From: Clostridia bacterium
GTDB taxonomy: Bacteria > Bacillota > Clostridia > Peptostreptococcales > Anaerovoracaceae
NCBI GenBank assembly: GCA_900754795.1
Contig: CAAEEA010000060.1
Span: 1-24,109, forward strand
Direction: 5' to 3'
DNA: 24,109 nt
Position 1 is the stretch's first letter, and the number at the start of each line of letters is the position of its first letter. The notes below the pieces were generated by a model. That model made no database searches. It saw only the letters and a program-made list of their open reading frames with translations, and was not told where the DNA came from. Position numbers and translations under genes: made by a program. Shown in pieces: positions 15,192 to 22,334 of the stretch.

Positions 15192-16421
15192 TCAGAAAAG
15201 TCCGTCAAAGAAGCGGGAGACCAGTTCTCCGAATGAGGCTTTGTTTATGTCGCCCCCGGCGACGAGGGGATATTCGCCTGTTTTTTCTTCGCCGTTATAG
15301 ACCGTGAGAGTTCCTATTTTGTCGCCTTTAACCAGCGGCAGGGGAACGGTTTCATCTATTGACGACTTGGTGGTCACAGCATCTTCTTCTCCCTTTGCCG
15401 TCAGCGCCGTGATACGCCGGTCGGTTACGGCCGTCACGCTCTGAGGTGTTCCTCTTTCTATTCTTATCTCTTCGATCACATCGCCTTTTTCGGCTATAAC
15501 GCTGGTCTTAAAGTTCGCGAAACCGTAGTCAAACAGCCTTGTTACTTCTGTATTCCTTTGCGCTGACGTCTCACATCCGAGCACCACAGCTATGAGGTGA
15601 GTATCTTCTCTTGTCGCCGACGCTGAAAGGCAGTAACCGGCGTCAGAGGTGAATCCCGTTTTGATCCCGTTGCACCCCTGATACTGACGTATCAGCTTGT
15701 TGGTGTTGGTAAGTCCGAATTCTTTTTCTTTTCCGGGCAGCCCCACTGTCACGGTGTCCTGCCATGTGGTGAACCACTCTCTTGTCTTTTCATGTTTGTA
15801 AAGTTCCATGGACATTATTGCTATATCATATGCGCTGGAATAATGATCTGCCACAGGCAGGCCGTTGGTATTTACAAAGTGAGTGTCTCTCATGCCCAGT
15901 TCCTCTGCCCTTTTGTTCATTCTCTCAACAAAAATTTCTTCCGTTCCGGCCACATACTCGGCCAGAGCCACGCACCCGTCATTGGCGCTGGCCATAGCCA
16001 CGCCTTTCATGAGTTCCTCAACCGTATGTGTCTCTCCGGCTTCCATATACATCTGGCTTCCTCCCATGGAAGACGCCCTCTCGGAAATTGTCACCTCGTC
16101 GTCGAGGCTTATTCTGCCGCTGTCTACAGCTTCCATCACCAAAAGCATGGTCATCACTTTGGTGACTGAAGCCAGTGGCAGTTCTTCGTGAGCGTCCTGC
16201 TGCACAAGAACTTTTCCCGTATCCGCGTCCATAAGCACGGCGCCTTTTGCCGATACTTCAAAAGGCGCCTTTTCTTCGCCGGAAGGGATCTCATCGTTTA
16301 CTGTCTCGATCACAACAGGCTCCTGCTTCGGAAGTCTGTTTCCGACCCCGACGAAAGCGCCCAGGATCACGGCGCAGCCGAGCACCGTCACTAAAATTCT
16401 TTTCTTCGCCTCTGATTGCAT
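15192..16421 (-). CDS. dacF: D-alanyl-D-alanine carboxypeptidase (DacF/PBP5-type)
   Basis: A 409-residue serine peptidase of family S11 that removes the terminal D-Ala of peptidoglycan stem peptides outside the membrane. The N-terminus has a signal/anchor segment (about 9-27). The active-site triad is clear: SVTK (85-88), SAN (145-147) and KTG (254-256). After residue 300 comes the beta-rich PBP5 C-terminal domain, ending in a short amphipathic segment (FGELVSRFFDGLF) of the kind that anchors these enzymes to the membrane. The spoVA neighbourhood suggests the sporulation paralogue DacF, which sets spore cortex cross-linking, rather than the vegetative DacA. AAAGGA lies about 10 bases before the ATG. 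Confidence 0.92.
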   Translation of the reverse strand: MQSEAKKRILVTVLGCAVILGAFVGVGNRLPKQEPVVIETVNDEIPSGEEKAPFEVSAKGAVLMDADTGKVLVQQDAHEELPLASVTKVMTMLLVMEAVDSGRISLDDEVTISERASSMGGSQMYMEAGETHTVEELMKGVAMASANDGCVALAEYVAGTEEIFVERMNKRAEELGMRDTHFVNTNGLPVADHYSSAYDIAIMSMELYKHEKTREWFTTWQDTVTVGLPGKEKEFGLTNTNKLIRQYQGCNGIKTGFTSDAGYCLSASATREDTHLIAVVLGCETSAQRNTEVTRLFDYGFANFKTSVIAEKGDVIEEIRIERGTPQSVTAVTDRRITALTAKGEEDAVTTKSSIDETVPLPLVKGDKIGTLTVYNGEEKTGEYPLVAGGDINKASFGELVSRFFDGLF

Positions 16422-16425
16422 AAAA

Positions 16426-16478
16426 GCGCCGTCCTTTCAACATATATGCTCTGTTAGAATATATGCCGCAGACGGCGC
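16426..16478. promoter_or_regulatory. Inverted repeat in the dacF leader
   Basis: GCGCCGTC (16426-16433) and GACGGCGC (16471-16478) are a perfect 8-base inverted repeat enclosing two direct copies of ATATATGC. In dacF mRNA the 3' arm lies directly beside the ribosome binding site AAAGGA, so pairing could limit translation, and the upstream arm could also end the remnant gene's transcript. The pairing is seen directly; the regulatory role is inferred. Confidence 0.4.
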
Positions 16479-16484
16479 GTTATG

Positions 16485-16646
16485 CTACGGAACTATTATG
16501 GCTCTCGTTATCTTTTTGTCTGCTGACAGCTGCAGCGCTTCTCCGATCTCTTCGAGGGAAAAGGTCCTTTCCGAGAATTCGTTGAAGGGGTATTTGTGCT
16601 GGTATTTTATTTTCAAAAATGAACACATGGTAGCAAAGGTGGCGGA
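16485..16646 (-). pseudogene. 3' remnant of a zinc-type (MDR) alcohol dehydrogenase
   Basis: Reading the minus strand from about 16646 gives an open stretch of 53 codons ending at TAG (16485-16487). It includes KYQHKYPFNEFSERTFSLEE, IGEALQLSADKK and the end TRAIIVP. The K-Y-P-F...F-S-L-E-E-I-x-E-A...I-V-P pattern is that of the C-terminus of medium-chain zinc-binding dehydrogenases of the threonine/sorbitol dehydrogenase type. The reading frame meets a stop just upstream (about 16665), exactly where the palindromic repeat array begins, and no catalytic or NAD-binding region exists. The gene was therefore truncated, probably by a deletion associated with the repeats. The ORF is not expected to be expressed. 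Confidence 0.6.
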
Positions 16647-16931
16647 CGGAGTTTTCCACCTAAATCAAGAGAAATATTGTATTTAGGTGGAACTGTTCCA
16701 CCTAAATCGTTGATTTACATGAAAAAGGTGGAGCAACAAAAAAGAAAATGACAAATATAGTTGTCATTCCCTTTGAATAACGACAAAAAAAGAAAAATCC
16801 GCCCCACCTAAATCTCAAAAAAAAGATAAAAAGGTGGAACGGTTCCACCTTTTTAGAGAAAAAGTAAAGAAAAGGTGGGGCAGTTCCACCTTTTCAGAGA
16901 AAAATGCTAAAAAGGGTGGAGCCGCCTCACC
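16637..16931. repeat. Array of GGTGGAAC-N-GTTCCACC palindromes, about 41-base period
   Basis: GGTGG cores on the plus strand at 16638, 16686, 16727, 16833, 16874 and 16915 alternate strictly with CCACC (or CACC) cores at 16656, 16698, 16804, 16845, 16886 and 16928. Three units are near-perfect odd palindromes: 16681-16707 (13-base arms around T), 16827-16855 (14-base arms around G) and 16869-16895 (two G/T mismatches). Core spacing is 41 bases for three of five steps. Flanks are either CCTAAATC or CCTTTTT-AGAGAAAAA. Read as minus-strand RNA, the unit at 16827-16855 is a stem followed by TTTTTATCTTTTTTTT, so it could terminate the pdp operon. No gene is visible inside the array. Confidence 0.85.
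16747..16768. repeat. Inverted repeat inside the palindrome array
   Basis: AATGACAA (16747-16754) and TTGTCATT (16761-16768) form an 8-base perfect inverted repeat around ATATAG. It lies in the 66-base segment that splits one palindrome (half-sites AGGTGGAGC at 16726-16734 and GCCCCACCT at 16801-16809). This suggests a small insertion into an ancestral unit. Confidence 0.6.
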
Positions 16932-16954
16932 ACATCGCCTCACCACATCGCCTC
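16923..16954. repeat. 13-base tandem repeat
   Basis: CGCCTCACCACAT occurs at 16923-16935 and 16936-16948, then CGCCTC at 16949-16954. It joins the palindrome array to the end of pdp and repeats the CACC core of the array, so it may have grown from a decayed palindrome. Confidence 0.8.
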
Positions 16955-16982
16955 GCCGACTCACTTCGCCGGTCCATTCGGC

Positions 16983-18290
16983 CTACAGTCCGATGATTTC
17001 TTTTATCAGTTTCGGCGGGTCCACAGGGGAAGCGCCTATCACAAACGCTGCAGCTGCCTCGGCGGAAGCGTTTTGAAGTTTAAGCCCGTCATTGCCGTAG
17101 AGGGTGGCCAGCGTGTCGCCGCGGCGGACTTTGTCGCCGATCTTTTTGTGCACATAGATGCCCGCGGAAAGATCAACCTCGTCCTCTTTTGTCGCGCGGC
17201 CGGCTCCGGTATGCTGAGAAGCGAGGCCGACGCGCCGCGCTTCGATCTTTTCCACATAGCCGTCCGCCGGCGCGTATATCCTTTGCTCCAGCGAATGCTT
17301 AGGGAAAAGAGAATAGTCCTCAGTTACATCGGGATTTCCTCCCTGCGCCAAAACGAACTCCCTGAACTTTGCGAGTCCCCGGCCGTCTCTGAGGGCTTCC
17401 GCGGCCATGCGGCAGCCTACCTCGTGATTTTTTGCTTTGCCGCCGAGCCAGACCATGATACCGCACAGTTTTTCGGCGAGTTCTGTTATGTCGTCAGGTC
17501 CGCGGCCTTTGAGGGTTTCTATGGCCTCGATTACTTCGAGGCTGTTTCCGACAGCTTTACCAAGAGGCTGCCCCATCTCGGTTATGGCCGCTACAGTGCG
17601 CCGGCCGGCCGAATCGCCTATTCTGACCATCAGCTTTGCCAGCGTGACCGCGTCGTCAATATTTTCCATAAAGGCGCCGTCGCCGCATTTAACGTCCAGC
17701 ACTATCGCGTCACTTCCCGCCGCCAGTTTTTTGCTCATTATACTGGAAGCGATGAGACCGAAATTATCCACCGTAGCGGTTACGTCACGGAGAGCGTAAA
17801 GTTTTTTATCTGCCGGAGTTATGTGGGCGGTCTGTCCTATGACGGCGATTCCTGTCCTGTTGACCTGAGCCATGAAATCTTCTGAAGACAGGGAGGTCTT
17901 CATATTTGGTATGGATTCCATCTTGTCCACAGTGCCGCCGGTAAATCCGAGTCCCCGGCCGCTCATCTTGGCGACCGGCACTCCCAGAGAGGCCGCCAGC
18001 GGAGCCACTACCAGCGTGGTCTTGTCTCCAACGCCGCCGGTAGAATGTTTATCGACTTTTATTCCTTTTATAGGAGAAAGATCTATGGTGTCTCCGGAAT
18101 AACGCATCGAATCCGTCAGATAAAACGTTTCCTCCTCGTCAAGTCCGCGGAAAAATATGGCCATGAGCAGCGCCGATACCTGATAATCCGGTATGTCGCC
18201 GGCCACGTACCCGTCTATAAACCATTTGATCTCACCGGCGGACAGTTTTTTGCCTTCTTTTTTCTTTTGTATGATATCTACCATGTTCAT
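16983..18290 (-). CDS. pdp: Pyrimidine-nucleoside (thymidine) phosphorylase
   Basis: A 435-residue cytoplasmic enzyme that splits uridine, thymidine and deoxyuridine with phosphate, yielding the base and (deoxy)ribose 1-phosphate. The phosphate-binding loop KHSTGGVGDK (81-90) and the family signature SGRGLGFTGGTVDKMES (110-126) are intact. SIMSKKLAAGSDAIVLDVKCG (quoted in part, about 188-208) forms the nucleoside site. The C-terminal domain (about 340-435) is the usual alpha/beta lid. Product choice suits DeoB next door, which isomerises the 1-phosphate. The start at 18290 overlaps the deoB stop (ATGA) and has GAGGTGAT upstream. It is the last gene of the rmuC-deoB-pdp operon. Confidence 0.95.
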   Translation of the reverse strand: MNMVDIIQKKKEGKKLSAGEIKWFIDGYVAGDIPDYQVSALLMAIFFRGLDEEETFYLTDSMRYSGDTIDLSPIKGIKVDKHSTGGVGDKTTLVVAPLAASLGVPVAKMSGRGLGFTGGTVDKMESIPNMKTSLSSEDFMAQVNRTGIAVIGQTAHITPADKKLYALRDVTATVDNFGLIASSIMSKKLAAGSDAIVLDVKCGDGAFMENIDDAVTLAKLMVRIGDSAGRRTVAAITEMGQPLGKAVGNSLEVIEAIETLKGRGPDDITELAEKLCGIMVWLGGKAKNHEVGCRMAAEALRDGRGLAKFREFVLAQGGNPDVTEDYSLFPKHSLEQRIYAPADGYVEKIEARRVGLASQHTGAGRATKEDEVDLSAGIYVHKKIGDKVRRGDTLATLYGNDGLKLQNASAEAAAAFVIGASPVDPPKLIKEIIGL

Positions 18291-19459
18291 TTAAGGATCA
18301 CCTCTTTAAAGCTTTCACCTATGGCCGCGGGCTCAGCCCCGAGGATGTCCGCGACCGTTGCCCCGACGTCGGCGAAAGTCTTTCTTGTTCCCAGATCTGT
18401 ACCCGCGGTGACCCTGTCGCCGTATACGAGCAGCGGCACATATTCTCTGGTGTGATCAAATCCGCTGTGTACAGGATCGTTTCCGTGATCGGCGCAAATC
18501 ATCAGAATATCGTCATGACGGAGAGCTGAGATGATTTCGGGGATTCTGCTGTCGAACTCTTCTATACAGCGTCCGTATCCTTCAGGATCCCTGCGGTGTC
18601 CGTACTGTGAGTCGAAGTCCACAAGATTGGTAAAGATAAACCCGTCAAAATCTTTTTTTATGGCTTCGACGGTCTTGTCCACTCCGTCCATATTATTATC
18701 AGTATGAACGGCTTCGGTCACTCCCTGTCCGTTAAAAATATCTCTGATCTTTCCTATGGCATAGACCGTCTTGCCGGCTCCGCTCACTTTGTCAAGCACA
18801 GTTTCCTCAGGAGGAGAAACGGCATAGTCCTTTCTGTCAGAGGTTCTGACCCTTTTGCCGTTCTCAGTCACGTAAGGCCTCGCGATAACCCGGCCGCAGG
18901 CCACATCGCCCACAAGCAGGCGGCGCGCTTCCTCACATATGCGATACAGTTCTTTGAGCGGTATCACGTCAATATTGGCCGCTATCTGGAAAACACTGTC
19001 CGCCGACGTATAGACAATGGTCTTTCCCGTCGCCTCGTGTTCAGGCCCCAGGAGCTCAATTATCTCGGTGCCCGAAGCCGGATAGTTTCCAATCACCTCG
19101 CGGCCTATGGCTTTCTCGAATTCTCTTATGAAGCTTTCCGGAAATCCGTCCGGATAAGTCCTGAAAGGAGTGTCTGTATATATGCCGGCTATTTCCCAGT
19201 GCCCCGTAATGGTGTCCTTGCCTTTGGAAATCTCCGCCATCTTTCCGAAAGCTCCGGCAGGCGACGGAACGGCCATATCCGAAAAAGAAACTCCCTCAAT
19301 ATTGCCTATGCCGAGTTTTCTGAGATTCGGCACATGCAGGTCTTTTTTATTTTCTCTTATATGTCCGAAAGTGTCCGCCCCGGCGTCGCCGTAAGCGGCG
19401 GCATCCGGCATGGCTCCCACTCCCATACTGTCCGTTACTATCAAAATCACTTTGCTCAT
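18287..19459 (-). CDS. deoB: Phosphopentomutase
   Basis: A 390-residue alkaline-phosphatase-superfamily enzyme that interconverts (deoxy)ribose 1-phosphate and 5-phosphate in nucleoside salvage. Metal-site and catalytic motifs are visible: VTDSMGVGA (8-16, with D10), KDTITGHWE (81-89), where T85 corresponds to the phospho-threonine of the Bacillus enzyme, FTNLVDFDSQYGHRRD, and CADHGNDP followed by DHTREYVPLLVYG. The length is typical. AGGAGG lies 8 bases before the ATG. Both ends overlap neighbours by ATGA-type junctions, so translation is coupled to the metallophosphoesterase upstream and pdp downstream. Confidence 0.97.
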   Translation of the reverse strand: MSKVILIVTDSMGVGAMPDAAAYGDAGADTFGHIRENKKDLHVPNLRKLGIGNIEGVSFSDMAVPSPAGAFGKMAEISKGKDTITGHWEIAGIYTDTPFRTYPDGFPESFIREFEKAIGREVIGNYPASGTEIIELLGPEHEATGKTIVYTSADSVFQIAANIDVIPLKELYRICEEARRLLVGDVACGRVIARPYVTENGKRVRTSDRKDYAVSPPEETVLDKVSGAGKTVYAIGKIRDIFNGQGVTEAVHTDNNMDGVDKTVEAIKKDFDGFIFTNLVDFDSQYGHRRDPEGYGRCIEEFDSRIPEIISALRHDDILMICADHGNDPVHSGFDHTREYVPLLVYGDRVTAGTDLGTRKTFADVGATVADILGAEPAAIGESFKEVILK

Positions 19460-20175
19460 AACATTACCTCCTTAGGCCTCGCTTTCAGATAATCCAGCGA
19501 TACCAGCTCATATCTGACGCCGTTGAATATTCCCGTCAATCCTTTGCGAAAAGCCTCCCGCCCGTGCAGGTGGCCGTATACGCATGTCTTTGCCCCGTAT
19601 CTGCTGAAAAGTTCAGTAAATCCGGAAAACTGCTTTTTGTCATTTGTCGGCGGAAAATGAAGAACCCCTATTATCTCCTCCGCTCCCGATGACCTGCCGT
19701 CTTCAAGAGACATTTCAAGTCTGAGGAGCTCTCTCTCGTATATTTTCCTGTCATCCTGGCCGAAAAACTCATCTCCCGGGCAGATCCAGCCGCGGCTTCC
19801 GCAGACGGCGACTTTTTTTCCGTCATCTGCCGTAACCACGCAGGCGCTGTTTTGTACAAATATGAGATCCTCATCTCCGTAAAGCCGGTTCAGTTTTCCC
19901 GCCGACTGCCACCACAGATCGTGATTGCCCTTGAAAATCAGCTTTTTCCCCGGAAGCGCCCTGAGCCATTCAAAGTCGGCCTGTGCTTCTTCTAATCTCA
20001 GCCCCCAGGAAATATCGCCGCATATTATCACAGTGTCCCCCGGAGAAACCGTCTGCAGCCATGATGTTTTAAGCTTTTCGGCATGATCTACCCATTCTTC
20101 GCCGAATATGTCCATGGGCTTTTCAACCCTCGGATCCATGGCAAGATGCAGATCTCCTATCGCGAATATACTCAT
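19456..20175 (-). CDS. Metallophosphoesterase (calcineurin-like)
   Basis: The ATG at 20175 (239 aa) gives the proper N-terminus MSIFAIGDLH; a longer frame reaches into rmuC. The two-metal phosphoesterase motifs are in order: GDLH (7-10), GDISWG (53-58), GNHD (83-86), LHFPP and GHLHG near residue 200. GAGGAAA lies some 11 bases upstream. This is a cytoplasmic COG1768-like phosphoesterase; the substrate is unknown. It begins 1 base after the rmuC stop and overlaps deoB by 4 bases, so it belongs to the same operon. A link to nucleotide metabolism is suggested only by that context. Confidence 0.88.
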   Translation of the reverse strand: MSIFAIGDLHLAMDPRVEKPMDIFGEEWVDHAEKLKTSWLQTVSPGDTVIICGDISWGLRLEEAQADFEWLRALPGKKLIFKGNHDLWWQSAGKLNRLYGDEDLIFVQNSACVVTADDGKKVAVCGSRGWICPGDEFFGQDDRKIYERELLRLEMSLEDGRSSGAEEIIGVLHFPPTNDKKQFSGFTELFSRYGAKTCVYGHLHGREAFRKGLTGIFNGVRYELVSLDYLKARPKEVML

Positions 20176-20176
20176 A

Positions 20177-21490
20177 CTATGTTGTTTCCTCTTTTTTTGT
20201 ATTATCTGCTGTGACAGCCGGCATGTCGATCCCGAATATCTCATCCGTCTGTTCCTCCGGCAGACATGTTACTTTGTTAAGCTGGCGCATTATCATATTT
20301 GTTCTCGTACCTATGAGGGTATCGAGATCGTTGTTCGCCTTTTCTATTTTGGAACGTGTGGCGGCAAGCACCGCGCCGAATTTTTCAAACTCCGTCCTTA
20401 CCGCCCCTAATATATCCCATACCTCGCTTGAATGCTTCTGAATCGCCAGAGTTCTGAATCCCATCTGCAGACTGTTAAGCAGCGCCGCCATGGTCGTCGG
20501 CCCGGCTATATTCACCTTGTAATCACGCTGCAGCGTTTCGAGCAGACCTCTCCTGAGCACCTCGGCATAAAGCCCCTCAAAGGGAAGAAACATAATGGCG
20601 AAATCCGTGGTCTGAGGCGGCTGGATATATTTGTCCCGTATGTCTTTTGCCTCTTTTTTTATTATCATTTCCAGATTTTTTCCCGCTTCATCTATCGCGG
20701 AAATATCTCCCGCCTCATACGCGTCCATAAGTCTCGCGTAGGCGTCTCCCGGAAATTTGGCGTCTATCGGAAGCCATACCTGCCCGTCATCGCTGCCCGG
20801 CAGTCTGACCGCGAACTCGACCCTCTCTCCGCCGCGGCCTTTGACGTTGACGTTTTCTTCGTACTGTTCCGGCGACAGGATCTGTTCCAGTATCGCTCCC
20901 AGCTGCACTTCTCCCAGGATTCCCCTTGTCTTTACGTTTGACAATACTTTTTTGAGATCTCCTACCCCGGCCGCGAGATTCTGCATCTCGCCCAACCCCC
21001 TGTATACCGCTTCCAGTCTTTCGCTTACGACCTTAAATGACTGACCGATGCGTTCTTCAAGGGTCTTCTGGAGCTTTTCGTCGACAGTCTTTCGCATCTG
21101 TTCCAGCTGGCGGTTATTATCCTCAGTCAGAGCCGTCATCTTGCGCTCTACGGTAAGCCGGATGTTCTCCAGCTTCTGCTCGTTTTCCACCGCCATGCCG
21201 GAAAATCTCGTGTTGAGATCTCTCAGCCTGTTATCGACGTTTTCCGCGGCGTTCTTCTGGTTTGACGCGATGATTTCCCCGAAAGCCTGAAAAGATGACT
21301 GTATCGTCTGCACCGTGGCTTCCTGACTCTGCCTCATGGCGGAGAGCTCCGCCGAAACAGCCTGTTCATCTCTCCGGCCGGCGGCCTCTTTTGCCGCCAG
21401 CTTTCTTATCCCCGCCAGCGCCGAAGCGGCGATTATCACTGATATGACGGATATGGCTGTAAGTATATATATCAATGTAGATTCTGTCAT
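20177..21490 (-). CDS. rmuC: DNA recombination protein RmuC
   Basis: A 437-residue protein with an N-terminal membrane segment (about 5-27), a long coiled-coil region (about 40-165) and the RmuC nuclease-like core. The core shows RGILGEVQLGAILEQIL (189-205), then VWLPIDAKFP (238-247), giving E194 and D243 with K245, the PD-(D/E)XK pattern. The conserved YIQPPQTTDFAIMFLPFEGLYAEVL (quoted in part) and GPTTMAALLNSLQMGFRTL follow. RmuC limits inverted-repeat-mediated recombination, which is notable beside the palindrome-rich regions of this window. AGAGGT precedes the ATG. It is the first gene of the operon, with its own promoter at 21520-21548. Confidence 0.95.
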   Translation of the reverse strand: MTESTLIYILTAISVISVIIAASALAGIRKLAAKEAAGRRDEQAVSAELSAMRQSQEATVQTIQSSFQAFGEIIASNQKNAAENVDNRLRDLNTRFSGMAVENEQKLENIRLTVERKMTALTEDNNRQLEQMRKTVDEKLQKTLEERIGQSFKVVSERLEAVYRGLGEMQNLAAGVGDLKKVLSNVKTRGILGEVQLGAILEQILSPEQYEENVNVKGRGGERVEFAVRLPGSDDGQVWLPIDAKFPGDAYARLMDAYEAGDISAIDEAGKNLEMIIKKEAKDIRDKYIQPPQTTDFAIMFLPFEGLYAEVLRRGLLETLQRDYKVNIAGPTTMAALLNSLQMGFRTLAIQKHSSEVWDILGAVRTEFEKFGAVLAATRSKIEKANNDLDTLIGTRTNMIMRQLNKVTCLPEEQTDEIFGIDMPAVTADNTKKEETT

Positions 21491-21519
21491 TGGAGTACCT
21501 CTCTTCTTTCAGTACGTAT

Positions 21520-21548
21520 ATTTTACCATAGCTCTTTTTTTTAAACAA
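21520..21548 (-). promoter_or_regulatory. Promoter of the rmuC-deoB-pdp operon
   Basis: On the minus strand TTGTTT (21543-21548) and TAAAAT (21520-21525) are 17 bases apart. The start near 21513 gives a leader of about 23 bases. It is divergent from the tRNA promoter 100 bases away. Confidence 0.7.
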
Positions 21549-21639
21549 CCGTTTGCGGCCGTCCGCGGCGGATGATACGCGGCTTGCAGGAAAGCTGATC
21601 CGCGCCGGCGCCGCAAAAAAAAGTTCGCTGAAGTTTTTC

Positions 21640-21668
21640 TTGCGGCCGCGTTAGCGATATGGTATAGT
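21640..21668 (+). promoter_or_regulatory. tRNA promoter
   Basis: TTGCGG (21640-21645) and TATAGT (21663-21668) are 17 bases apart. Transcription should start near 21675, only 5 bases before the tRNA-Ser 5' half. A second TTGCGGCCG lies at about 21554, so the region carries a direct repeat. Confidence 0.7.
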
Positions 21669-21679
21669 ATTAAGGTCAT

Positions 21680-21720
21680 GGAGATGTACCCAAGCGGCTG
21701 AAGGGTTCGGATTCGAAATC
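21680..21720 (+). pseudogene. 5' half of a tRNA-Ser(CGA) gene, interrupted in the anticodon loop
   Basis: GGAGATG (21680-21686) is a tRNA-Ser acceptor strand, ACCCAAGCGGCTGAAGGGT a D-arm, and GGATTCGAAATC an anticodon arm with loop TTCGAAA (anticodon CGA). The sequence then turns into the foreign CGAATGACCTT of the first insertion unit. No variable arm, T-arm (GTTCGAATC) or matching CATCTCC acceptor strand follows. The native tRNA is therefore cut at the anticodon loop. Its 3' half is expected at the far end of the inserted array, outside this window. Confidence 0.75.
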
Positions 21721-21951
21721 GAATGACCTTATTGGTTGCCGCATCCCTCAAAACTATTGATTTTACGGGATTTTTCGGCTATTATGTTTGATAGAAATGC
21801 GGTTAGTTCTCTCCGATAGTTCTCTCGCATTTCGAGCTGTCGGAAGCAGCCGAAGCGGAGAAGAAACCACCTTTTTGCGGACAAGAGCATTTACCCTTAA
21901 AATGGGGCATTTTTTCTCAAAATCCGCTAAAGTGTGTTGGGAGTAAAACAC
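21713..21951. mobile_element. Insertion unit 1 at tRNA-Ser (239 bases, gene-less)
   Basis: From the TCGAAA core at 21713 to the next at 21952. It begins CGAATGACCTTATTGG, and its TTGATTTTACGGG...TTTTTCGGCTAT block matches unit 3. It carries two AGTTCTCTC sites 13 bases apart (21805-21814, 21818-21826), enclosed by AAATGCG (21795-21801) and CGCATTT (21826-21832). The right part (21833-21951) is unrelated to units 2 and 3 and ends in GTGTT...AACAC. No gene is visible. Confidence 0.65.
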
Positions 21952-22142
21952 TCGAAAACGAATGACCTTTTTGGAAGCTCACCGCCGAAAAACCTTGATT
22001 TCACAAGGCTTTTCAGCTATCATTGAAAAGTAAATATCCCTTAGTTCTCTCCATCAGTTCTCTCCTTTTTCCGAGGTGTTTTTGTGGGCTGATGTGAAGA
22101 TAAAACACGGAGTGGTATCGAAGTGGTCATAACGGGACTGAC
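21952..22142. mobile_element. Insertion unit 2 at tRNA-Ser (191 bases, gene-less)
   Basis: Starts at core TCGAAA (21952) and reads ACGAATGACCTTTTTGG. It has a hairpin, GAAAAACCTTG (21987-21997) with CAAGGCTTTTC (22004-22014), and two AGTTCTCTCC sites 13 bases apart (22043, 22056). It ends with a 40-base tRNA-Ser 5' half (22109-22148) identical to that of the complete gene at 22301. There is no coding capacity. Confidence 0.75.
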
Positions 22143-22334
22143 TCGAAAACGAATGCCCTTTTTGGAAGCTCACCTCTGAAAAACCTTGATTTTACGGGGT
22201 TTTTCGGCTATCATTGAAAAGTGAATATCCCTTAGTTCTCTCCATCAGTTCTCTCCTTTTTCCGAGGTGTTTTTGAGGGCTGATGTGAAGATAAATACAC
22301 GGAGTGGTATCGAAGTGGTCATAACGGGACTGAC
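22143..22334. mobile_element. Insertion unit 3 at tRNA-Ser (192 bases, gene-less)
   Basis: A near-duplicate of unit 2: by my count about ten substitutions and one indel. The hairpin is kept as GAAAAACCTTG (22178-22188) with CGGGGTTTTTC (22195-22205), its changes preserving pairing through G-T pairs. AGTTCTCTCC sites lie at 22234 and 22247. It ends in the 5' half of the complete tRNA-Ser gene, so the last unit's right end builds a functional tRNA. Confidence 0.75.

Noticed and set aside
16905..16930. T-box-like AGGGTGGAGCCGC
   Set aside because: It resembles the T-box core but lies within the palindrome array, faces the 3' end of pdp and precedes no synthetase or amino-acid gene on the plus strand.
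16637..16950. CRISPR array
   Set aside because: The repeats are full palindromes whose arms drift, spacers are only about 12-16 bases, spacing is irregular in places, and no cas gene is near.
16834..17076. 80-codon plus-strand reading frame in the palindrome array
   Set aside because: Composed of the repeats and the antisense of pdp; the peptide is low complexity and repetitive.
17073..17885. 270-codon plus-strand reading frame
   Set aside because: Antisense shadow of pdp with no recognisable domain.
18704..19492. 262-codon plus-strand reading frame
   Set aside because: Antisense shadow of deoB.
21680..21780. Complete tRNA-Ser at the first core
   Set aside because: No variable arm, T-arm or pairing acceptor strand follows the anticodon loop.
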